A stretch of 64,000 nt of DNA from Haliclystus octoradiatus (Eukaryota; Cnidaria; Staurozoa; Stauromedusae; Haliclystidae), in NCBI GenBank assembly GCA_916610825.1, contig OU744449.1:26705732-26769731 (forward strand), written 5' to 3'. The notes under the pieces are model-generated. The model saw only the letters and a list, made by a program, of their open reading frames with translations. It had not been told where the DNA came from and did not search any database. The stretch's first letter is position 1; each line of letters begins with the position of its first letter. This document shows, in pieces, positions 41,091-54,240 of the stretch. The translations under genes were made by a program, and so were the position numbers.

Positions 41091-43046
41091 TCAGATTCAG
41101 TATATCCTTGCTTTTTTACCTATTCGATATTTGTCAGCAAAATCATTTTAATAAAACGGTCACTCTTTCAAAATGACGAGATGGGCTCCAGATCCTTATT
41201 ATTACGCATTAGATCGCCTGAAAATTGAATCTCTAAATATGCCTATTTAATATTTCGATATTGTGATAATTTATCTTGTTTTTTGTTTTTTTAAGTACAG
41301 CTAATCTTTTAACATTTAGATATTAATTTCCATTCCATTATAAACAAATGCATTTTAAAATTCTATACTTAATTAAACTACTTAGAAATGTCTATATATA
41401 TTTTGAAACCAAAATACAAAATTAAAGCAAATTAATTTTGAAATTAAGAAAGTTTCAATACTGATGGATTCTGAACTTTCTTATACAAAAACGCGAAGAT
41501 AAACTCATTTTTATATCGCAATCCAGGCATTACAAAGCGAAACTGTGTAATTAAAAAAACTCCTATAACATCTTTCCTATAGGAATGAGAAATGTATGCT
41601 ATACAGATTGGGATTACTGAACACAAATATGGAAAATCCGGAATTGAGAGTTGAAGATATTGAATAATATAGTATTAATTAATCCTAATTTAGATTTCTT
41701 TATTCAAGAAATTAATTGCTGTATTATCACAAATGCTAGACTTTTGATTGGTGTAGATGGCCCACAGCATAAGCACAGCTTCGTTTCAAGGACTATACAA
41801 CAGACATGTACTGTTTGTGTTTACATTTACTAACGGAGGAATGACATGGAGACATGAAGCGAATAAATCGCATAACTCAAAGTGAGTGATTCATAGCTTC
41901 CCAGGGGTTTTACCTATACGTTTCCGACTGAGATATCCAAACAAGGCTGGCAAGTGTGTCGCAACATATATACTATTTAACAAGCAAAAACGTAAGCACT
42001 GATTTGATAGCAAAAATTGATTTATTCAATTTTCTTTCAAAATACATTTTCTGAATAAAAATAAATAATAAAGAGTTGTGCGAGACAAATCAATCTCCCT
42101 AAGCTGATAAAGTCACATGGTCTTTGGCAATCACGTGGCTTTCAAGAACACTGAATTTTCAATCTTCAATTTGGCTGTTAATGCCCTTCTGCATTTTAAT
42201 TACCCTAATTACTAGGAGTAGAAGTTAGATAAATTCACATGTATGGTATTATAGTATAATAAGTAGTTAAACTGCATTATTGGCGAATTATTTACACTCA
42301 CCCATCGTAACAGTGTAAACGAGAAGTATTTCTCATGTTGAAAAACAATGTCAAATATTGCACACACACGCAAGAAAATATGGGGAAAAAAGAAAAAAAT
42401 CTGTTTCTAAAACTGCTTTTATCGATTAAAAAACAATGTTTACAAATCACTGACAGGTCAGTGAAAATTGTATTTAGAATTAATAACATGATCATTCTGG
42501 CATATTCATATTACCAATTGAGGATCGACTTGCAATGGAATGTAGACCCCCCGCAACCGGAAATCACATGGCTGTTTAGGGTCAATCACCTTGTGGGAAT
42601 CGTCCATTGAAACAAAGATAACGAAGAATAATCAGATATCTAGTCGGCAAGTAGTGCCTTTTTAAGCTGAGGAAATAGAATAACCTTTAATTTTAACTAT
42701 CATTTTATTTATGGCTCTGTGATGTCTTTTCAACTTCGATTTTATCTTTTCAAACATTCGGTGATATTGCCTTATGAATTATTCGTATTTTTGACAATAT
42801 CCCCTCGTTTTTGAAACCATAAAATTCGATTGCGTTTTTAAGAAGCGATTGAACCTTCACGGGACATAATTTCCAATGGAGTGCCTTACAAATGCCCTAA
42901 AGTTTGGTTTTGCTAGCAAATTGTTAGTAAGTTGTCGCGAGACTGGCAAGTCCTCTATATTGAATATCGCTATTAAAACACTTTTAATTTTACCCTATTC
43001 TCATGTTCTATTCTCACTTTTAATTTACCCTATTCTCATATTGTAG

Positions 43047-43147
43047 CATGTACGTGAATGCTGAGTTCATATTCGGGGTTTTGAACAACAGACAGTTTGA
43101 TCCGAATGAATTTAGAAGCCAAAAAGCAATGTATCCCGAGACGCAAG
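43047..43147 (+). CDS. Candidate internal exon, unknown product
   Basis: 101 nt between TCTCATATTGTAG and CAAG|GTGAGT, both good splice signals. One frame is open throughout: MYVNAEFIFGVLNNRQFD, then PNEFRSQKAMYPETQ. The residue composition looks protein-like. No flanking exon was identified with confidence. Confidence 0.35.
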
Positions 43148-43487
43148 GTGAGTGATTTGACCTCTTGAATGTCTCAAATTAATAGCACCCAAACGTCATC
43201 ATACAAACACTAGGACGAGTGCGGATTATCAATAGAAACACGCTGTGTCGTTTTAGAAAAGGTTACGCTGTGACAAGTTATGAAAATGGAAGTGAATAGA
43301 TCGAAAAAATAATAAAAATGGACGCCTTAGCATGAAACTCTCAAAGGGTTATACAATGCTCAAACCAAAACACAAAAAAGAGTCAAAAGCTGTATTGTCT
43401 GCAAATCAATAAATTGCAAATTAATATTTATAGATCAAAATCTACTGATAGCTATTATAGAGTATACTCGAAAGCTGAAAAACACTC

Positions 43488-43705
43488 GTCCTACGGGTTC
43501 ATGTTTTTATGATGCTTTCTCGTGTCTCCCAACATCCCTCCTGTTGGTATCAAAGAGTCCAACACGTCTCCCGTGCAGTATCCCTTTATTACTTCAAGAA
43601 AAAGTTGGAAAAACGAGCATCCGACTCGAGTGCTTTGAAAACTTCCTGAATGTCGTCTAGCTTGTCTGAGTATAGTAAATATGCAGAATCAGATTTGCTT
43701 ATACT
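43488..43705. repeat. Inverted-repeat partner of 40862-41090
   Basis: Here the conserved frame lies on the minus strand and is preceded by an acceptor-like TTGACCTCATGCAG. See 40862-41090. Confidence 0.55.
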
Positions 43706-43942
43706 GCATGAGGTCAATCAAATTTTGTCTTAACGATATAAATTCGATTTAAATTCTATTGTTTCGATCACAATGTCCTCTGACTAAATTAAAACTTCAC
43801 AATGTAAGCCTTTCTTAAATAGATACATCTTTTGTGTAACAAATAGAAAACGGAGCTCAGCTTATGTACTCTGATACAAATTCGCTGGGTGCGTAATGAG
43901 AGATAAAAATAGGCTACAAAAGATCTGGAGAGGCCAGGCGAG

Positions 43943-44951
43943 TAGCCTGCTCGCAGACTCACTGTCAAAATGTAAACTTGGTAAACAGTAGAGTCTGCTA
44001 ACTCGAGGACAAAAGCTTGCCTTTGCTGAATCAGCACGGGGCGTGGAAATTGGCTGCCTCGCTTTCGCTAAGAATGCTTGGCCACGAAAGTCAAGCCCAG
44101 AAAAAGACCAACGACTCCAATCATATTATTATTGATTTACTTGAAACTCATTTACAGTTAGTATTTCACAATTATTTTTAGGGAAGATATCTAGCTTTAA
44201 ATAAATCTGAAATTCGACTTTAACATCAGTAATGATTAAATGGTCTACTGCATTGATTCATGCTTCATCGGAATTAAACTCGAGCCGCTACGAATTTGAA
44301 TTAGCCGCGTGATAGACTTATTTTGTCGAACGAACGAAGCAAATATAAAGTAATCATAATGAAAATAAGAAGACGGCGAAAAACAGTGGCTCAACGATAG
44401 GTTCCTTTCTATAGCCATTAAATACTGTATAAATACTGCGGCTGAACTAAAGTGTTTATTGTTTGTTGAAATATTCCTTGCCATGTTGTTTTCTTGTCGC
44501 GCCTCTCCGCTTCTAATAGCTTTTAGATAAATACGCTGTCCAAAACATTTCATACATTTATGAGACTAATTAGAGATATAACTAAAAATAATTGATGCAA
44601 TTACGACAGTTAATGGTCATAACACGTCTTGGAAATGATATTAATTCTCAATTCTTGGCATTGAAGTTTATCGCAAATGTTCCAAACGATTTCGAAAGGC
44701 ATGAAGTTTTCTGAAAAATGGCAAGGAAGGGGAGCTATTGCAGCCTAGCCCACCAAACCTCTCTTTGAAATACTTTTCGCTGATTCGTCGCCAGAAAATC
44801 TTGGCATCGAATCACAGCCCTTGTAGGACAATAGTATTTACACCTTTCCACTCCCCGTGCTGATTCAGCAAAGGCAAGCTTTTGACCTCGAATTAGCAGA
44901 CTCTACTGTTTACGAAATTTACATTTTGACAGTGGGTCTGCGAGCAGGCTA
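43943..44951. mobile_element. 1-kb DNA transposon with about 105-bp TIRs and perfect 9-bp TSD
   Basis: Starts TAGCCTGCTCGCAGAC and ends with its complement. The inverted arms pair over about 105 bp with few mismatches. CCAGGCGAG occurs exactly on both sides (43934-43942 and 44952-44960). Long TIRs with a 9-bp duplication are the Mutator-like signature. A 102-codon frame inside (44245-44553, minus) matches no transposase I know, so it is treated as non-autonomous. Confidence 0.88.
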
Positions 44952-45370
44952 CCAGGCGAGTGATTTGACCTCTTGAGTGTCTCATACTAAATGCACCCAA
45001 ACGTCATCATACAGAGACTAGAACGAGCGCAGATTATCATCAGAAACACGCTGCGTCGTTTCAGAAAAGCTACGTTGTGACAACTTATGAAAATGGAAGA
45101 TAATAGATCGAAAAGAAATGGAATTGTACGCCTTTAGCATGAACACGCTGGGTGCGTAATGAGACATAAAAGAGGCTACAAAAAATCCCAAGACGTCAGG
45201 CGATGATTTTGACCTCTTTGGTGTCTCATGCTAATGGCACGAAAACGTCATCGTACAGAGACTAGAACGAGCGCAGATTATCATCAGAAACACGCTGCGT
45301 CGCTTTAGAAAAGCTACGTTGAGACAACTTATGAAAATGGAAGATAATAGATCAAAAAGAGCTTTGAAGA

Positions 45371-46600
45371 GCATTGAAGAGCATTGGTTCTGTCTGATAA
45401 CAGTAATTATATACCAGAAAATTTGGAGACAATAGAGTTTCTGTAACTTTGGTCGTATATCAGGATCTATACGTTTATACTTTTGAAGCAGTGAGACGCT
45501 GAGGTGTATCGCAAACTTTGTTGCGTCTCGGAGATTGAAGCTAAAAGCCGTAGATTTACGATGTTACGTAGCCTGACATAAACATCAGCAATTACATCAG
45601 TATTATATTCGATGATTTTGTAATGATGTATATGTGCCCTTTCTAATACGTTGTAGATTCCTATTCCTCTTTAGTTTCAAGACTCTGGTAAAATTTTGTC
45701 TTCCAATTTCGAAGTGCAAAATTGTTGAACAACTTTTATCCTTGATCAATACGTTGTAGTTTGGAATTTGAAATATATTTCACGTATAGAATGCTTTGTA
45801 TAGTGATGTGTGACGAATCTATTGGGGTCTAAGATCAATAAAGTTGTTTGGAATCCTATAATGTGTCGTCAATCGACGTCATTATTCACAACTCAAACCG
45901 GGGCAATTTCTTTGGTAATGACTATATTTAATAAATAGTATTGTTTTTAAGACGGTTAAACAACTAATTTTATTTATACATTAACTGACAGATATTTCGT
46001 TGTTTGGCTGTTGCCACTAGAAGCATAATATTTATTAAATTACTTTGATTTATTTTTCTGTCCTTCTAATATAGCTGGTTTTATGTTGTATTTGATATTA
46101 ACTTTTACTACAGTATCACAACGCAAGTTGATATATTTGTTCATAAATTTAGCACCACGATACTATTTCCATGTTCTGTATTAACACATGGAAGAATATG
46201 TAATTGTCTTGATGTAAGCGTCTCAGCTAAATCTAAAGGTTTTCTATTACTATCTTCCCCTAATTGTTCTGTAAAGCATCTGGTGTTTCAAATGATTGCT
46301 TTATCTCTTAATAATTAAATAACTGAACTATATCAATCAGTGAAAAGTCGCATTTAAATATAAGTAAATAGGTTTATATATTGTGAGAAACTGTTGCATC
46401 TCATTAAATAATTCATATTTTTAAAAAAGCTTCATGAATTATTTAAAGGGTTGGATATTGGTTAGAAATGCAGATGAACGAACTGATGTAATAATAATAT
46501 TATACGTTTCGGTTTATATAGTAAATTATTTCAATTTCATGTATATTTCGAGTAGATATAGTTTTATCATCAATTATATAGTAACTTATCCTCCGGCTAG

Positions 46601-46642
<42 letters not shown>

Positions 46643-48590
46643 ATGGTAAATTAATGACACGATGATGCTTACTATAAGATTAAACTTATCATATTATTCT
46701 CCTCGCTGACTCTCCGCTCTATCAAGTTTGTCAAATCTGTTCATAATAACTTCTATAAAATTTCCAGTTGGCCTTTTTTTAAATTACAAAGAACTTACAT
46801 TGTGAACGCTTTGAATGAATGTTATGATTCATAATCAGATACGTGGCTGAAAACTAAATCAAGTTCACAAACAAAAAACGGCTACTTTCACATGATAGCA
46901 TTGCATGCAAATATAAAAACAGAACTTACTTTCAAACAACTTGATATGGCTATTAACGTAAAAACAATTACCTTCATATTAAATATTGCATCAAATGAAG
47001 CCAATAAATTCACGGTCTAAAGCGAAACACATTGAATTCCTGATGAAAAGATTATGCAAACATGTGATTCAAAGCTGCTAACTTGATTGAAATCAATGGA
47101 ATGTTTTCACAAATACAGGTGTGTCACGTGATGTAAATAATCGGTATTGACACTGTACTTCAGTTAATATTCACAGCTTTGCTGATCCACTACATTCAAG
47201 CATCGAGCGAGCACTTGTTTCAACTGTGTTTCTATGTGCTATAATATATGGAATTATGAGATACTTGAAATTGTATTGATGATTAAAACGAATTAATAAT
47301 TACTTTATTTATGATATTCTGTTTTACTTTTTTAAACGTCAATTTTCGTATCGATGTTTTAAGTTTATACTACGTCTCTCAATAAAACAGGCAAATGTTG
47401 CCCTTGAGATGACATTTGTACATTTGTATTTATTACAGATATGAAATGCATTTTTTCGATATGTTTGGACTTAAATAATATAAATACCTCATTCATTTAT
47501 TCATCATTAAAGAGCGTTTTCATGCGAAATTCAAAATAAAGGAGTGATTCATTGTATATATTTCCTTGCTTTGTAAGATTGAGTATTCCAGTTGATGTTT
47601 TTCCCGAAACAATTAATCCATTTATCATATAAGCAGACTATGTTGTCTCTGGCAGTGTTCCTGGCCTTCGAAAATCTCGTCACTATTGCTCAGAAAAAGA
47701 GAAGCTGATTAGTCAATTTCTTATTTAATTTCTACCTCACTTGAAATGATGCAGGAGTTGAACCTTCGTCAAATAACTTTATATTTCATCAACATCGGAG
47801 AAATTGTATCATATAAACTCATTTGGTGACACTCAGATGTTGCCTTCAGTAGATGACTGTTGAAATTCACTTAATATGTTCAAAAATTTCTCCGCAATCA
47901 AATACCTTACTGCTACCGACGAAAAGTTACCGTAGTAACAAATACCAATTTCACTGATTTTGATGTAGACTAAGAGCCATTTGACCGGGGTTTTAGATTA
48001 TATTATATGCATTTTGAAAGTGCATTACTTGCAAATTGCTTCTATACTTGACAAAACAAAACAAACGAACTCGCTCGATCTTGAACACGAGAAGCAACCA
48101 ATTTTGAGCGACGAGAAATATGTTTCAAAATATGTTTTGGTTTCCTTAACAATTTTTATTAGCTGTGAAAAAGAATACACCTTTTATGCATTATTATTTT
48201 AGAGCAAATTTCCTTTCATTTGGACTAGCGCAAACTATTAATATATAATTTTTTCTCTTATTCTTTGATAATCATAACTAAATTCGATTGCAATGGAAAA
48301 AATAAAATAGGTAAAACTCACAAAATAATTTTTCGAAGCTCCGTAATTCATTTAATCGATTTTCGTTCATGTTTAATCAAATTTTTTATATTATTATGCA
48401 TTTCTCATTAACTTTGTAATTATATGATCAAAAGTTTTCGGAAACATTGCAAAAATATTTTATTGTTTCCGACGAAATTAATATTCTTTTCACCAACATC
48501 GGTGAAATTGACGAAAATATGAATCTTCTTCGACAATTCGTATCTTGACTCTGAACGGTGACGGAAGATTTGGCTCGATAACTATTCATC
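45371..48590. other. 3.2-kb stretch without an assignable gene
   Basis: AT-rich, with a TA microsatellite at 46602-46639 and short unsupported frames. Nothing else was recognised. Confidence 0.4.
46602..46639. repeat. TA microsatellite
   Basis: About 19 TA units in a row. Confidence 0.9.
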
Positions 48591-48639
48591 ATGCCTTCAA
48601 AATTTCATCATCCATCAATGATCTATAAAATGTCCAATA

Positions 48640-49018
48640 TAAAGGTTTACAACACGCTTGATCGGATTTCTTGGTATGGACCGGCCTAACTACTGGCAAA
48701 AACTACAAACGCTAAACATCTGTTGCAAACATTACTTTGCAAATAGAATAATCAAGCCATGGAACTCTCTTCCTGAAGAAGTTATATCGTCTAGTTCTTT
48801 ACAAACATTCAAATTTAAACTTAATCACGTTAATTTATCACAGTTCTGTAACTTTTCCTTTGCCTGTTAATTATTTCTAATAACATAGTTTTCTTTATAT
48901 ATATATACTTCTTTTTTTTAAAGGTCACATGTAAGTGAGGATACATTTAAAAATATCCTCCTTTGTTTATTTGCCTGTTAGCCATTGTGCTACAAAATAC
49001 ATACATACATACATACAT
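48640..49018 (+). mobile_element. LINE 3' end (CR1/Rex-like) with ACAT-type tail
   Basis: The frame ends KHYFANRIIKPWNSLPEEV...LQTFKFKLN then TAA at 48868-48870. The F..R.I..WNSLP...V....L..FK..L pattern is the C-terminus of CR1/Rex-like ORF2. The 3' UTR contains ATGTAAGTGAGGATA, a hairpin with TATCCTCC, then GCCTGTTAGCCATTGTGCTA, and ends in a CATA repeat (about 48998-49018). A similar 3' UTR follows the fragment at 53690. Confidence 0.75.
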
Positions 49019-49048
49019 CTATAGCCTGCAGAGACGGAGATATCGTTT

Positions 49049-49380
49049 TTGAGTAATATATGTTTGGAAATACATCCATGGATAAACTCGAAACCCAGTT
49101 TGAAGTACTTAATTATCCCTCGAACAGACCTTGGACTCATCTTGCCCAAAATTAAACATTGCATTGCAACACAAGTCAAACGAGTGCAAGAATCATATAT
49201 TCTTTATCATGGGACAGAACTGTTCAATTTCAAATAACTTGCGTGAATGGAACACTTTCGTGAATCCTCAGGATTTTAACTATAATTTACATCAATTCAA
49301 GATCAACCAGCAGTGCATGGACTCACCAGGGCTTCTCCTTCTAGTAACCTAATTGATCAAGTACATCAGATTAAATACCG
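49049..49380 (+). mobile_element. Second LINE C-terminal relic
   Basis: Frames with PRTDLGLILPKIKHCIA, YHGTELFN and then LREWNTFVNPQDF in another frame follow the order of a Rex/CR1 ORF2 end. Decayed. Confidence 0.4.
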
Positions 49381-50099
49381 TAATATGTTACGCTTGTCAT
49401 TATGACTTTAAATAAACTCTTAATTTGTTCAAAAAAAAAGTAAAAAAAGTATAAAAAGATAATAATAACAATAATAACAATTATAAATAAAAAAATGAAA
49501 ATAACTCGTTTCAGTAAGTATTAATTCATTTAACTGTGCTTACATATTATAGCCATATATTTACCATTATATTAAAATCTGAAACAACGTTTCTTTCTAG
49601 TCTGTTCGGCTAAAAGTTGACACGCATTTTTATATACATACTACTTGTAAAGTATACTAATTCATGTCAAATAGCTACATTACATTACACTACATTATCC
49701 TACTTACTACGCTAAATTCAACGTCAACATCAGACAATTACTAATATGAAATCTTACTTATGACAGAATCTGATACATCAAGATTTGCTACTTCATCTGA
49801 AGTTGAATTAAATAATTTTCTAGAAAGAAAGGGTACACAAACACAAAAATAATAACAAAATTATCTTTTATTTCATTTAGGCAGTACAGCTTGTCTAAAA
49901 ATAATTATCCAATTCGTTATTTCGCATGATATTGAGAATTTGTCAAGTTTGGAATCAGAGACGTTGTCCACTGAAAGGCTGTTTAGATCGACAACAAAGA
50001 CAAGACATTTAACAAATGTTTACAAAATGTTACCTGAATGCGTAACCTGCAAAATCTTTGCCGCAACTTGTATGTGACGTTTTAATAGTGAATATGCTT

Positions 50100-52330
50100 T
50101 GGAAGATATGAAAGAATTGGAATATAAACAAGCAGCCAGTGTTTCCTTATCTGTCTCCAATTTGCTGTCTTTTTTAATTTTGGTCTTGCTTGTAAGTTAA
50201 ACACATTATTGTAGAGCCTCTTTTCTGTAGGAAATTACTATCAAAGCCACTAAAATCAGGTTGTATCTAGCGATGGAAAATAAACTTCTTTCGTTTTGAC
50301 CAGTACAAAGATTTTGAAAAACTTCTTTGTGAACAAAACTGTCAGTTCCAAGTTTTGTAGAGATTAATTATACATGCGCTGTATGGATTACTACAAAGAC
50401 AATGTGACTTCGTCCTGAATCTAAACCTCCCTAATGCTTCTTGGTACAAAGCCTAAATGATTGTGCAAAGTTAAAGGTATAATGTGATATGATGGTCGGC
50501 ACATGTAAGCTATCAACAAAAATTCCTGTGACTGAAGCAACTCTATGCTATTTATCAAGCGTTTACATAAAATGTTTTCTACATAATCAATTAGACAAAT
50601 GAAACTGCAGCTTTCGATAGTTACATGATAACAGAATAAGCTTTATACGTGAGAGTAAAAAACAGCATGTTTTTATTTTCAAAAGGTTTACCTTCCTTTT
50701 ATTCTCTTTTGTGTGATCCTTCCTGCTTGCATTTGATTGGTCATTTTGAGTTCCCCGAATGGTGTATCAGATCAGAGTGCTTAATTTATTCCGCCCTCCA
50801 ACGAATCTTTTCTAACTGAGAAATCAATGAAAACATTTTAGTGATATTTGAAAACAAAGTAATGGATAGGCATGACTAACATTCCTGATCTCATGACAAG
50901 AAAAGATATTTGTATCGTTCATGTCATCATGCTGATTGTTTTTGTTCGATGTGTTTGTCAATCAGAAAAAAGCTTTTTCAATGTGCGCATTTAATTTATA
51001 GAATATCTTTTGTTCTAGAAACACAATAACCAATTATCAAAAATATACCACAATGGCTACCAGGACAAAGAAGATTGTGACAAAAGCAGCAAAAATATAC
51101 ACAACAAGTTTTTGAATGAGATGTGAGAGCAGCAAGGAAGTTATCTATTTATTCAGCAATAAGATATTTGAGTTTCTATATATACTTATGAATATACAAA
51201 TTAAATAATACAAGTATGTAAATTTGAAGTTTATGCAAAGAAAATGATTAAAATATAATTACCAGGATATTAAACAAATAATCGAATTCCGTATGGACTC
51301 GGTGTTAGCTTGATCCACCTAATGGCAAGGATTTCATAAATCAGTTACAATCAAAAATAGAAGACCAATATGGAAGAACAATACCAAAGAGCATTTTGCC
51401 GCTGTTAACCTATTTTTGATTGTAACTGTTATTTCACCGTGTTTGTATAGTATATTCCTAATTAGTTCTTGTGCTAAAATATCTCTCCTGTAATTATTGT
51501 TTGCCATTGTTAAAAAGTATAACACCGTTCCGATAAATTCAATAGACAAATCAATTAGATTTTTATATAAATATTCATGTAACTTTTTAACTCTCTCTTT
51601 TCACATTGCCTGAAGATGATTTTAGATTAAATCGAAACTGTTGCGCCAATTATTGTGTGTTTTTTATCGCATATACCATCATAAAATTATTTTCTTGAAG
51701 CAAAAAAAATGAATATGAAACTTTCTTCCTGTCATGCTGTCATTTGTTACGAATTTAATTACCAAAAAATGATTAATTATATTTATTTAAGGCGAAAACA
51801 ATATTGCATTCGTCCAACATCTGCACAATTATCGAAACGGGAAAAGATCTAAGAATTGCTTGTATGACACAGCAGGAATCCTTAGACTTCTAAAGCATAT
51901 CGCTACAATCCCTTGTTTCATCTTGGCAATGTGTATCCATCATAATCGCATAGATTAGAAATTGTCTGTCAAAACATTAAGGTTTACTGCTTGAGTTGGA
52001 ATAGAAATGTTTACAACACTGACGACAATATTCATAAAAACGAGATACATGAATCTGAATATTTACTCCAAAAAGATGCATTACACAGGTATCTGATCAA
52101 ATGTTCCGCAAGGATGTTACACGATGTTCCGCAAGGATGTTACACGACTGGAATATTGTTTACTTCTTTATAATATGATGGCATATGAAATAATCTCAGA
52201 TTGAAAGAGCTGCAATACGTTTCAATCAATAAATCCGATGTACATTGGCAATCATCGGTTTGTGATATTCCTTTAAACAACTGCCTACACGATCTTCATG
52301 TGTCAACACCCTTTTCCATTGTGTTGCATT
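50100..52330. other. 2.2-kb stretch without an assignable gene
   Basis: AT-rich, short frames only. A CTGAAGA...GAAAC arrangement at 51609-51641 recalls the hammerhead core but lacks a good cleavage triplet. Confidence 0.35.
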
Positions 52331-52433
52331 ACGATGCGATACACGGAATCATCAATTATTTCTATGTATATATATACTCGTTCTGCAAAAACTTTACATA
52401 ATTTGAAAATGAATCAAAAAAGAGACTTACGAT

Positions 52434-52480
52434 TTCTTGTTACTCTAAGTTTCACACAACGCGGCGTTCATCAGGAAAGG
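52434..52480 (-). ncRNA. Hammerhead ribozyme motif, copy 6
   Basis: Minus strand: CUGAUGA (52474-52468), stem II ACGC-CGCGUU-GUGU with a proper A-U pair at its base, GAAAC (52453-52449), loop UUAGA, GUA (52443-52441), then ACAA. The core is intact and stem II is the best-paired in the window. Stem I next to the core is mismatched (UUUC against ACAA). Confidence 0.5.
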
Positions 52481-53691
52481 TTAGACTTCATTGCCGTATT
52501 AAACTAAGTGATGCTTCTTTGCTTAGTTCTAGTTGTTGTCATGGCTGTGATGCTGTGGCGGGGAAGATCGGGTCTACCTTGATAGCCGCTTGTTTTAGGT
52601 GGGCTTTGTAGGATGGCTTTGCTTTTGCAAAGATTTGCTTGATACTAGATGAGATCGAAGTTATTTTTAACAGTTGCACAAACTCGTTATAACAAGAATT
52701 TTAAAAAGATTCGTCACAATATCTTAAAAGTAATTAAATAAATTCAATAGTACAACTTAACCTCTTCCCTTTTTTCGTAGTGTTAGTCATCATATTCTGT
52801 GTTTAGACAACATGATATATACAGAATTAAATAAATCAATTTATTCATATAGCTTGATGTAGATACCAAGAAATACAGCACTTTTCTGGCTGCAGGTTGA
52901 GGCGACAGGTTACGTTTGGCAATATCTGCTTGGAATCTCGGCCACGTATTTTGGTTACGGCAAACTCAGCAGGAGTATAGCCAATTTCAGTTTTAAGATG
53001 AAACATGACTTGCCTATATCTCAGTGCCAGATAATCGTCAAGCTTTTGCAATCAGAGCCCTATATTTACAAGAGGAATAACACTTTCTTGTATCAATTTG
53101 ACAGATTTAACGATAAATATCATGGCATAGACATTTTTATTTTTATTTGACAACGTGTCTGCTATACATTCTCAAGTCTTGAGCTCATTAGAAAAAATAG
53201 AGGTATATATATATTCTACATAAAAAATACTCATGAATTGATTACAAATTAAAGAAAATAATGGAATGAACATCAATAAGCAAAATACGCCTATATTTTA
53301 TTCCAAAATTTCTAAAATAATGTTGATTTAATTGAGTCTTTCTAAGTGTTGATAAAAACTACCTCCATCTTAAGTTTTCTCAATTCAACTAATTTAAGTC
53401 TTATTTCGTCTTTGATGATGTTTTGCTAGTATTTATCAGTGGATTGTTTCAAAGGTTGTGCTTAACTAGATTTAACCTTAGCAAATGTAGGAGTGACACC
53501 AATGTATGTACATAATCGAAGGAATTCCAATGCTCCTTCTCATTTTGTAATTCGCTTACTACATTTCTCCAATTTCTGGAATCGATATCACATTGATTAC
53601 ATCATTGTTGCATTTATTAATTTAGTGAAAGTTACAATAATCTCCACATGATAAGAATCATTTATCAACTCTTTGATACATATTATTTGTA

Positions 53692-54240
53692 GTGTCCCAC
53701 AAGGGTCACTACGACGTCTCAGAAGCACCCCTATCCCTTGCTTTTATAAACGACATTACTGACTGTTTAGAGCATGGATGCAATATTAAACTCATTGCAG
53801 ACGACGCAAAATGTTGTTATTATCCTGGAAAAGTTGCTCTTCAAAAGTGCTCAGTATCGTTCATCATGGGAAATACTAAAAAATCTTTCTTCCATTTACT
53901 ATGACATTTGTGGATTGATCAACTTCAAAACATAAATAATATTGGCGTGAGTACTACATCATTATCATATGTCGTCATACAATAGCTGTCATCAAGAACT
54001 TTTTCTGTTCATGAGACATTTCGTGGTGGAACGACCTACCAAACCAAATTATAATTGCACCGACGGTTGCAACCTTCAAATCAAGATTAGATGCAATTGA
54101 TTTATCAAAGCATTGTAAATGTTAATTTTCCATTGCCTTTAAATTCAATACAAATAACTATGTCTTTTAAATTTAGTAATATGTATTTTACGGCTATATG
54201 TAAGTGAAGGCTAACACCTTCCTCTATCTGCCAGTTAGTA
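53692..54240 (+). mobile_element. LINE RT and 3' end fragment (CR1-like)
   Basis: The first frame has LSLAFINDITDCL and LIADDAK, the RT motif pair L..L.INDI and (F/Y)ADD. After a gap, WWNDLPNQIIIAPTVATFKS and RLDAIDLSKHCKC end in TAA at about 54124. The 3' part has the ATGTAAGTGAAGG hairpin and GCCAGTTAG, like the tail at 48890-48990. Internal sequence is missing, so it is a decayed copy of the same family. Confidence 0.7.

Larger units (their letters stand above)
43148..45370. repeat. Three copies of a roughly 200-230-bp unit
   Basis: Units start near 43147, 44952 and 45204 and share TGATTTGACCTCTT, then AACGTCATC, TAGAACGAGCGCAGATTATC, AACACGCTG(C/T)GTCG and ATGAAAATGGAAG. The second unit was split by the 43943-44951 transposon, whose target duplication preserves the join. 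Units two and three also share CGCTGGGTGCGTAATGAGA. Confidence 0.75.

Noticed and set aside
49880-50080. hAT dimerisation relic (STERLFRSTTKTRHL frame)
   Set aside because: The S.ERLF pattern is suggestive, but too little surrounds it and no supporting C-terminal motif follows.
51609-51641. Hammerhead-like CTGAAGA...AAATCGAAAC on the plus strand
   Set aside because: Stem II needs a bulge and there is no acceptable cleavage triplet or neighbouring family module; kept only as a weak relative.
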